64,000 nucleotides of DNA from Mycoplasmopsis citelli (GTDB lineage: Bacteria > Bacillota_I > Bacilli_A > Mycoplasmatales > Metamycoplasmataceae): NCBI RefSeq assembly GCF_900660645.1, contig NZ_LR215036.1, positions 1,054,001 to 1,118,000 of the forward strand, in the 5' to 3' direction. The notes beneath the pieces were generated by a model. That model had not been told where the DNA came from. It searched no databases and saw only the letters and a list, made by a program, of their open reading frames with translations. Below, piece after piece: positions 57,001 through 64,000 of this stretch. The translations under genes were made by a program, and so were the position numbers. Position 1 is the stretch's first letter. Each line of letters starts with the position of its first letter.

Positions 57001-60000
57001 GAATCACTTCTTTAACAAGTGGTTTAATATGTTGTTGAATTTTATCAGTAAAACTTGGAATGGCTAAAATTGAATTAATCAGCTCTTTTGGAGTATTTAG
57101 ATGATTTACTCAATCTTGATTATGAGTTAATAATTCAATTGCTCCATAAAAAAAGTTTTGAAAATTATCTGATCTAAAAGTATTAAGTAATAAATCTCCA
57201 ATTTCTTCAGCATCAACAAACTTACTTGCTTGATCTTCCATCAAAAGTGGAATCACTTTGTTTTTGATTAAATCATCAAAAACATTGTTTTGACCTAAAA
57301 TTCCATAGATAGCTTTTAGTAAATCGCTTAAAGCTTGTTTATTATTAACAAAAAGTGATAAGTTAAAAACTTTGTTAATAAAATCTTTGGGATTTTTAGT
57401 AACTTGATCTCCGATAATTGTTCCAAGATCTGCTGGTAGAGCCTTTAAAATTTCAAGTGGTTGATTATTTTGAGAAGCTTGGGTTAGTTTTTCGAAGATT
57501 TTATCAACAATCGGATCAAATAAATTAAATTGATCAATTGTTTCTTTAAAATTATTACTTAATCCATCAATAAATTCAACATTATAAGATTCTTCGGGAT
57601 TAAGTTTTAAATATTTATATAGTTCATTAAAAATATTTTTAAGTAATGGTTTAAAATCTGGTTGTTCAATTAATGTGGTTAAAAGTTTTTTAGCATTGTT
57701 TTTAATATCGCTAAAATTAATTACTTTAAAGAATTTTGAAACTAAATCATTTAGTGAAGTAGCATTTTGTAAGCTTTGATATGAATCTAATAAGCTATTA
57801 ACTACTGATTTTAAAATTGCTTTACTTTCATCTAAAGATAAAATCAAGTTAACTAAAGAATTAAATTTCTCTGCAGTAATTGAATTTTCAATAAAAATTT
57901 GTGGAGTTTGTGGAAGCAGTTTTAAAACTAAAGAACCAGCATTAAGTTGTGGTAATTTATCAATAATATTGTTTAATAAGGTTTTAAAATACTCTTTATT
58001 ATCATTTAAAAGTTGTGAACTAGTTAAATTATTAATTAATTCAACAAGTTTATCATAACCAGCTTGACCTAAAAAATCAAAAGTATTTTCAAAAGCCAAA
58101 TTAAGCGATCTTGAAATACTTTCTTCAAAATGTGATAAACCACCATTATATGCATTATCCACAAAATTGTCAATAAAATGATTAATAAATGTGGTTATAA
58201 GTGTATTTCCTTGCACAAAAGAAACTAAATCGCTAACAACTTTATCAGTTTGTTCTTGAGTTAAATTGTTATCTATTGATTGAGTAATTAAAAATCTATG
58301 AAGTGATTTAGAAACAATATTTTTAACTAAATTACTATTTAAATGTGTATTTAGCAAGTCTTTAAGCGGTTGTTTAAGTTCTAAAACAAAATCTTGTTTG
58401 TAAGCTAAATTATCAATAAAATCATTGTAATTAGTTGCAGAAGCTAAGTCTGCAGAATTATCAACAACATGATTAAATAATTTTTTAATAACATTAGTTA
58501 AGGTATCGTTACTAAAGAAAAATTCTGCTAAGTTATTAACTTCTTCAGCAGTTAATAGATTTTGAGTAACTAAATTATTAAATCCTATATCTCTAAGTAA
58601 TGAACCTTTTTGATCTGAATCTTTTAATTTATTTAGCAATTCTTCAAAAAGATTTTTAAGATTTTCTTTTTGAGAAGCAACTAATTGAGACCCTAAAATT
58701 GAACTTATAAATAGTGGTGAATTTTCCAAATCAAGGGCTTGAAGAATTAAATCTTTAAGTGTTAGAGGAATATCTTGGAAATTTTTTGCTGTGCTTAGAA
58801 CATTAAAAATTGCATCAAGAAGATTCTCTTTTAAATTATTTTTGTTGAGAATTTCTTTTAAAAATGAAGCAAACTCTTTTCCTAAAGTTTCTAATTTTTG
58901 TGCTTCTAAAGAAACTGAGTATGGTTTAAGAAGAGTGTTGATAGTTTTAGCGAAACTTTTTTGTAATGAAATAGTATCTAAAGTATCGTCAATTAACTTG
59001 CTAAGTGAATCTTTAAAAATATTTTTGAGTGTTTTATCTTGTAGTAACCCTAAAACTAAGTCTTTAAAGCTATTAATATTAGTATCTCAAATTGGATTTT
59101 GAATAATAAAACTAATTGAATTTAAAATTACTTCTTTAAACGAATTGGTTTTAACTAACTGATAAATAAAGTTGGTAATTTCATTTTTATCTAGGTAATC
59201 ACTTAATGGGGATTTGTTAAGTTGAGGGAGTAAAAACGAAATTAATGGTTTAGAAATAAAATTAGCAGGATTTCATTTATCTCAAAGTTTGTCAATTACC
59301 TGCACAAAAACTATTTTAAAGTTATCTGAATTAACAAGTGGAAGTTTTAACAATCCTTTAACAAAGCTAAAGGTATCTTTGCTTAAGCGTTCAGAAATAA
59401 TCTTAAAAATCTCTGCAGGAATGCTTGATAAAATTTCAATTGAATGATCTGAACTAGCTTGAGCTTGTTTTATTTTTGCAAAAATAGTGTCAATAATTTG
59501 ATCGGTAATTCCTAAATAATCAACTAATGATTTAAGTGAACTAGATACATCACTAGCAAATTTAAAAACTTTAATATCACTAGTATCAAGACCTAATTTT
59601 CCCAAAGCATTAAGCAATAAATTGTTTCCGATTTTAGCTACTTCAGATGAAGAAAGGACACTTTGAATAATTGAATTTAAATTATCTTTAATATCATCTA
59701 AGTTTAATGCTGAAAGTACTTTTTGAAGAAGCTCATCAAAACTATTAAAGTTACTAAATTCTGTTGAATGATCAACTAAAGCTCCAAGAACCTCATTAAT
59801 AGTTTCTTTGGTTTTATCTAAGCTAAAAATGTATTTAATTAAAAGTTTAACATTTTCACTTCCTCCGTAGTTATTTAACTCTGCAGAAACATTTTTAGGA
59901 AGTAAAATATTTACCAGTGAAGAAATTCATCCTTGTTTTGAATTTAAAAGATTGCTAATTAATTGTTTAATTAAATTTTTATTATCACTAATAACTTTTG

Positions 60001-62203
60001 AATTAAATAAGTTTTTCAATAAACTAACTAATTTTGTATTATTATCGTCAAATTTAAATAATGAGCTAAAAACATTTCCAAAAGCTGATTTTAAAGCACT
60101 ATTTAAATCAGTATTTGGATTGCTTCTTAAATGATCTAAAATTTCTTTAATAATATCTTTAAGTAGGTTATCTTTAACAAGCGAATTGCTTGCAAAACTT
60201 AATAAATCCTTAGTAAATTTAGTTGTTTGATCGCTTAAAATATTCTCGTTAAGCTTGTTATCTACTAAAAATGAATAGAAAATATCAGCAAAAAGCTCTT
60301 GAATATCAGGAGTTTCGAGAATATAGCCAGCAATTGAAGAAAGTGAATCTGAAAGATTTTCAAAATCTTCTTGATTGCTTAAAAAGCCTAAAAGAAGATC
60401 TTTATAAGTAGCAACATTTTTAAAATTTTCTGAATGATTAATAAAAATAGTTAAAATATTTTTCAGTAATGTTGCAAAATTTTGGTCAGATAAAATATTA
60501 TTTACAATGGATTTAACTGAATCTTCTTTTAGTTTATTTTGTGTTACTTTAGCTATTTCTGCACCTAAAAAATCAACAATTTGCTCTTTATAAGTGCTTA
60601 AACCATTAAATAACAAAGTGTTAAATAATTCAGTTACCCGTTCTTTGTTTTCTTTTAAAATTTCACTATCAGCTATAACCGAAAGGACTTTCACAATATT
60701 TGTTTCGTTTAAAAAACTGGAAATAAGTATTGTAGGAACTTTATTTAAAGTCAATTCTCCTTTATTTTTAAGTTCACGTAATTGAACTTGGAGATTATAA
60801 ATGCTATCTTGCATTCCTTTTGAAGAAAGCAAATCTCCAAAAACATTAATTAAATCAGCAACTCTTGCTCCAAAGTTTTTTTCATTACGATATGGATTAA
60901 CATCCTTTTCAAAAGTACTTAAAGCTCCTAAATAAGCTGGGGTCGAAACACCAAGAACTTCTTCTTGGGTTTGAGTTGGTTGAATTTGAAATTCTAAAGT
61001 ATCGGAATCACTATTTAAAAACTCTTTATTAAAATCATAATTACCGTAATTTTGTGTTCCAAAATAATCAGTAGTTAATTTTAAATAAAGGTCCATGGCC
61101 ATTTTTTTATACCCTAAAGTATTAGGGTGAATGTCCATTAAAATGCTCGAAAACTCTGAAGCATGTTCACCTCAGTAAGCTGAATTATATAAATTGATGT
61201 AATTAATTGAACCTATTTTAGCAGCGTTTTTCAGTCCTGAATTAAGTAGTCCAATTAAATAATCAAGTGGTTGAATGTTAATTGGTAAATTTCCAAAAAG
61301 ACTTTTTACATACTCATCAAAAATCTTTTTAAGCCCTAACAGTGGTGTTGGGTAGCTAATAATGTTAATATTAGCATGTGGAGCTAATACTTTAATAGTA
61401 GCAATTAAAGTATTAATTCTTTGGTTTATCTCAGTTAAACTTTTTCCTAAAACATCATTAACAAACTTTACTAATTCTCCATATGAGGGACTAGATGAAA
61501 TTAAAGTTTTAAAAATTTCAACTAAATTATAATCTTGAATGTTTTTGGTAACTAATTCAAAAAAATCATTAGCTCCTAAAGTAAAAGTAACTAAATTAGC
61601 ACGAGATAGACGTTCTTTAAAATCTTTTAAGGTCTTATCAAATTCATTTTTGTAAATGGCTTTAAAAACTTGTGCTTTATTATCACTTGGATAATCAACT
61701 CCTAAAAATTTAAGTCAATCTAAAATAGTTGCCCCTGAATGAGCGAAATTTTTAAACTCGCTTACCCGTGAGTTAGTATTTAATAAACGAGCTAAAAAGG
61801 CCGGATAAGATACTCCGCTAATAATACCATCAGCACTTTTTTCTCCTTGATAATCAGCCGGAAGCGTTCCGTCAAACCCAGCAGTAATTGAATCTCCAAA
61901 AGCTACATAATTAATTTTTTCATTAGCTTTAATTAAGTTTTTTGAAATTAATTTTGCAACATTAGAATCAACTGGATTTGAAAAAAGCGACGACGAATTT
62001 GAAGAATTCCCATTAAGCGATTGATCTGGATTTGCAATTTCTGGTGCTTCACCTTGTTTTTTAACAGTTTCAGTTGTTAATGGAATTTGAGGATCTTCTT
62101 TTTGAATTGGAGCTGAAGAACCTGGTGCATTACACGAAGCAACATAAGCACTTGAAAGTGAAAGTAAAGACAATCCAATAATAAGATTTCTCTTTTTAGA
62201 CAT
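54059..62203 (-). CDS. Giant SGNH/GDSL-domain surface lipoprotein B, N-terminal 2714 residues before frameshift
   Basis: Paralogue of giant lipoprotein A. The signal MSKKRNLIIGLSLLSLSSAY with VASC (Cys24) is followed by a Ser/Asn-rich linker and an SGNH domain with FGDSITAG (Ser105) and DIHPNTLGY. Then come many helical modules closely matching those of A (for example LHRFLITQSIDNNLTQEQTD, NSLLDSYQSLQNATSLNDLV). Translation stops after SNSKLLTQNY because of a 14-bp tandem duplication. The product would still be a secreted lipoprotein with an intact hydrolase domain but lacks the last third. AAGGAG precedes the start; the leader palindrome and -10 match copy A. Confidence 0.9.
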
Positions 62204-62218
62204 AAAATTCTCCTTAGT

Positions 62219-62238
62219 GTAATACTAAAGTATTACAA
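62219..62238 (-). promoter_or_regulatory. Leader palindrome of giant lipoprotein B
   Basis: TGTAATACT-AA/TT-AGTATTACA, 9-bp arms identical to those before copy A, again just upstream of the Shine-Dalgarno. Loop sequence and length differ between copies while the arms are conserved. Confidence 0.65.
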
Positions 62239-62270
62239 GTTTGATATTTGTCACTATTTACATATAATCA

Positions 62271-62276
62271 TTATAC
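62271..62276 (-). promoter_or_regulatory. -10 box of giant lipoprotein B
   Basis: Minus-strand TAGTATAAT, 32 bases upstream of the leader palindrome, the same arrangement as in copy A. Confidence 0.55.
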
Positions 62277-62433
62277 TAAAACTTAAAAAATAGAAAAATT
62301 TGCCCTATGGTGTAATTAGCATCAAAAATTAGTTATTTTTTAAGATAATTTTGAAGGTTTAAAATGAGTAATTAAGTAATTTTGTTTGAATAAAAATCTA
62401 ATTAAAATCACAACAAAACAAGGCGTTTTGTTT

Positions 62434-62439
62434 TATAAT
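62434..62439 (+). promoter_or_regulatory. Possible -10 box of trpS-thrS
   Basis: TATAAT 35 bases before the trpS ATG. A small inverted repeat CAAAAC-AAGGC-GTTTTG lies immediately upstream, where the -35 would be. Confidence 0.5.
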
Positions 62440-62474
62440 TTAAATAACTTTGCTTGCACATTTTAAGGAGTAAA

Positions 62475-63485
62475 ATGAAAAGATTAATCAGTGGAATAAA
62501 ACCAACTGGCGAACTAACTTTAGGTAATTATATTGGTGCAATTGCTAATTTTATTAAACTTCAAGACCAATATGAATCATATTTTTTTGTTGCTGATATG
62601 CATGCACTAACAACAGGAACAGTTAACCCAAAAGAACTTGCTCAAGCACGAAAAAGCACCGTTGCGTTATATTTAGCTTGTGGTTTAGATCCAGAAAAAG
62701 CAACTATTTTTTATCAATCTTCAGTTATTGAGCACTTGCAAATGATGTGACTTTGCAACTCAGAAACAACTGTTGGTGAACTTGAACGCATGACGCAATT
62801 TAAAGATAAATCTCAAAAACTAATCCAAGCTAACGGAACTATGAAAATTCCAAGTAACTTATTAATGTATCCAGTTTTAATGGCTGCGGACATTTTACTT
62901 TATAATCCTGAAATTGTTCCTGTTGGAGAGGATCAAACCCAGCACATTGAATTAACTAGAAACATTGCTGAGCGTTTAAATCGTAAATACAAATTAAAAT
63001 TAAATGTTCCTGAAAGTTTTATTCCGCAAATAGGAGCTAAAATTAAATCTTTAGTTGATCCAACATCCAAAATGTCTAAAAGCGAAAAAAGTACTAAAGG
63101 AACAATTTATCTACTTGAAGATCCAGAACAAGCATATAAAAAAATCCTTAAAGCTGTTACTGATTCAGAAGGAAAAGTTTATATCTCAGAAAACAAACCA
63201 GGAGTGTTAAACTTATTAAATATTTATGCTTCGCTAAAAAATATTTCCTTAAAAGAAGCTGAAGCAATCTTTGTAAATTCCAATTATAAAGAATTTAAAG
63301 AGCAAGTTGCTAATATTGTAAAACAATTGCTTATTGATATTCAACAAAAATATCATTTAGCACTGGAAAATGTCGATAAAATTATTGAGCAAGGAAAAGA
63401 AAAAGCACAAAAAATAGCAAAAGAAACTATAAATGAAGTCCAATTACACATGGGTCTTTACGGAGAAGAAAATGAAAGCAAATAA
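62475..63485 (+). CDS. trpS: Tryptophanyl-tRNA synthetase
   Basis: A 336-residue class I synthetase of normal length that charges tRNA-Trp, here including the UCA-anticodon tRNA at 4867-4941. The HIGH-type motif is TLGNYIGAI, with GEDQTQHIELTRNIAERLN and KMSKS (in TSKMSKSEKS) following. The start MKRLISGIKPTGELTLGNYI was chosen for the AAGGAG upstream; an in-frame TTG seven codons earlier is less likely. It contains UGA-Trp itself. Its end overlaps thrS by 14 bases. Confidence 0.97.
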
Positions 63486-64000
63486 AGAATTAAATCACAC
63501 CACAAGTCACTTACTTGGAGCTGCAGTAGAAAAATTATATCCACAAGTTAAGCTAGGATTTGGTCCAGCTACTGAAGAGGGATTTTATTATGATTTTGAA
63601 TTTGAAAATCCTTTAAGTGATACTGAATTAGCAAAAATTGAAAAACTAATGAAAAAACTAGCTTCTCGTAATTTAGTAATGCAAGAAGTTTCTATTGATG
63701 AGTATTCTTTTGAAAATAAACCATATAAGCAAGAACTTTATGATGAACTTAAAGCTGCAGAAAAAAAAGTGACTTTCTATGCACTAATTGATCCACTTAA
63801 TAATGAAAAAGTTTTTGTTGATTTATGTGCTGGTGGGCATGTTGAAAACACCAAAAATATCAAACATTTTAAATTAGTTTCGCTTGCTGGAGCTTATTGA
63901 AGAGGAAACTCAGATAATATCCAATTAACCAGAATTTACGGAACAAGTTGACAAAGTTCTGAAGAGTTAAATCAATATTTAGAAATTCTTAAAGACCGTA
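63472..64000 (+). CDS. thrS: Threonyl-tRNA synthetase, N-terminal part, without TGS domain
   Basis: The first 176 codons of a class II ThrRS; the gene leaves the window on the right. The protein begins MKANKELNHTTSHLLGAAVE, directly in the editing/second-additional domain (HTTSHLLG and CAGGHVENT carry the zinc-type His and Cys residues of that domain). The roughly 60-residue N-terminal TGS domain present in most bacterial ThrRS is absent. The start overlaps the end of trpS, so the two are co-translated. Confidence 0.95.

Noticed and set aside
37468..62203. The long repetitive region as a CRISPR array or satellite DNA
   Set aside because: Repeats are at protein level, about 200 residues long and degenerate; there are no short identical direct repeats with regular spacers, and the frame stays open through the whole array.

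Overview
The window comes from a mollicute (wall-less mycoplasma). The DNA is very AT-rich. UGA is read as tryptophan inside almost every gene, and the window carries its own tRNA-Trp with anticodon UCA. The giant surface lipoproteins, the MIB-MIP immunoglobulin-cleavage genes and the F1-like ATPase operon suggest the Mycoplasma hominis group (Mycoplasmopsis/Metamycoplasma type). I cannot name the species. Nearly everything is on the minus strand; only prfA-prmC and trpS-thrS are on plus.

Layout. 1-3666: start of rpoC and complete rpoB. 3.8-8.8 kb: gpsA, tRNA-Trp, acpP, three small conserved hypotheticals in the same order as the Mycoplasma genitalium MG284-MG287 block, proS, tRNA-Gln and tRNA-Tyr. 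8.9-11.6 kb: a Ca2+-type P-type ATPase broken by a one-base frameshift. 11.6-12.8 kb: a lone 5-methylcytosine DNA methyltransferase next to a gene fragment. 12.95-14.3 kb: enolase.

14.4-27.1 kb is one tightly packed nine-gene operon. In transcription order it encodes MIP (a DUF31-type serine protease lipoprotein), MIB (immunoglobulin-binding protein), a polytopic membrane protein, a small associated protein, gamma-like and epsilon-like subunits, a membrane-anchored surface subunit, and F1-ATPase-like alpha and beta subunits. Most genes overlap by 1-20 bases or are a few bases apart. The inferred job is energised capture and cleavage of host antibody at the cell surface. A 19-base homopolymer lies where the -35 box of the operon promoter should be, which suggests phase-variable expression.

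27.2-29.1 kb: prfA and prmC. 29.2-35.8 kb: five tandem paralogous lipoproteins, the last truncated. 35.8-37.3 kb: an unrecognised 480-residue protein with a trinucleotide repeat upstream. 37.5-62.2 kb: two 12-kb paralogous genes for giant lipoproteins (4092 and about 4074 residues), each with an N-terminal SGNH/GDSL hydrolase domain followed by a long chain of degenerate helical repeats. The second copy is frameshifted by a perfect 14-bp tandem duplication. Both have the same short palindrome between promoter and ribosome-binding site. 62.5-64 kb: trpS and the start of thrS.

No insertion sequence, CRISPR array, rRNA or prophage was seen. No gene-free stretch exceeds about 300 bases.
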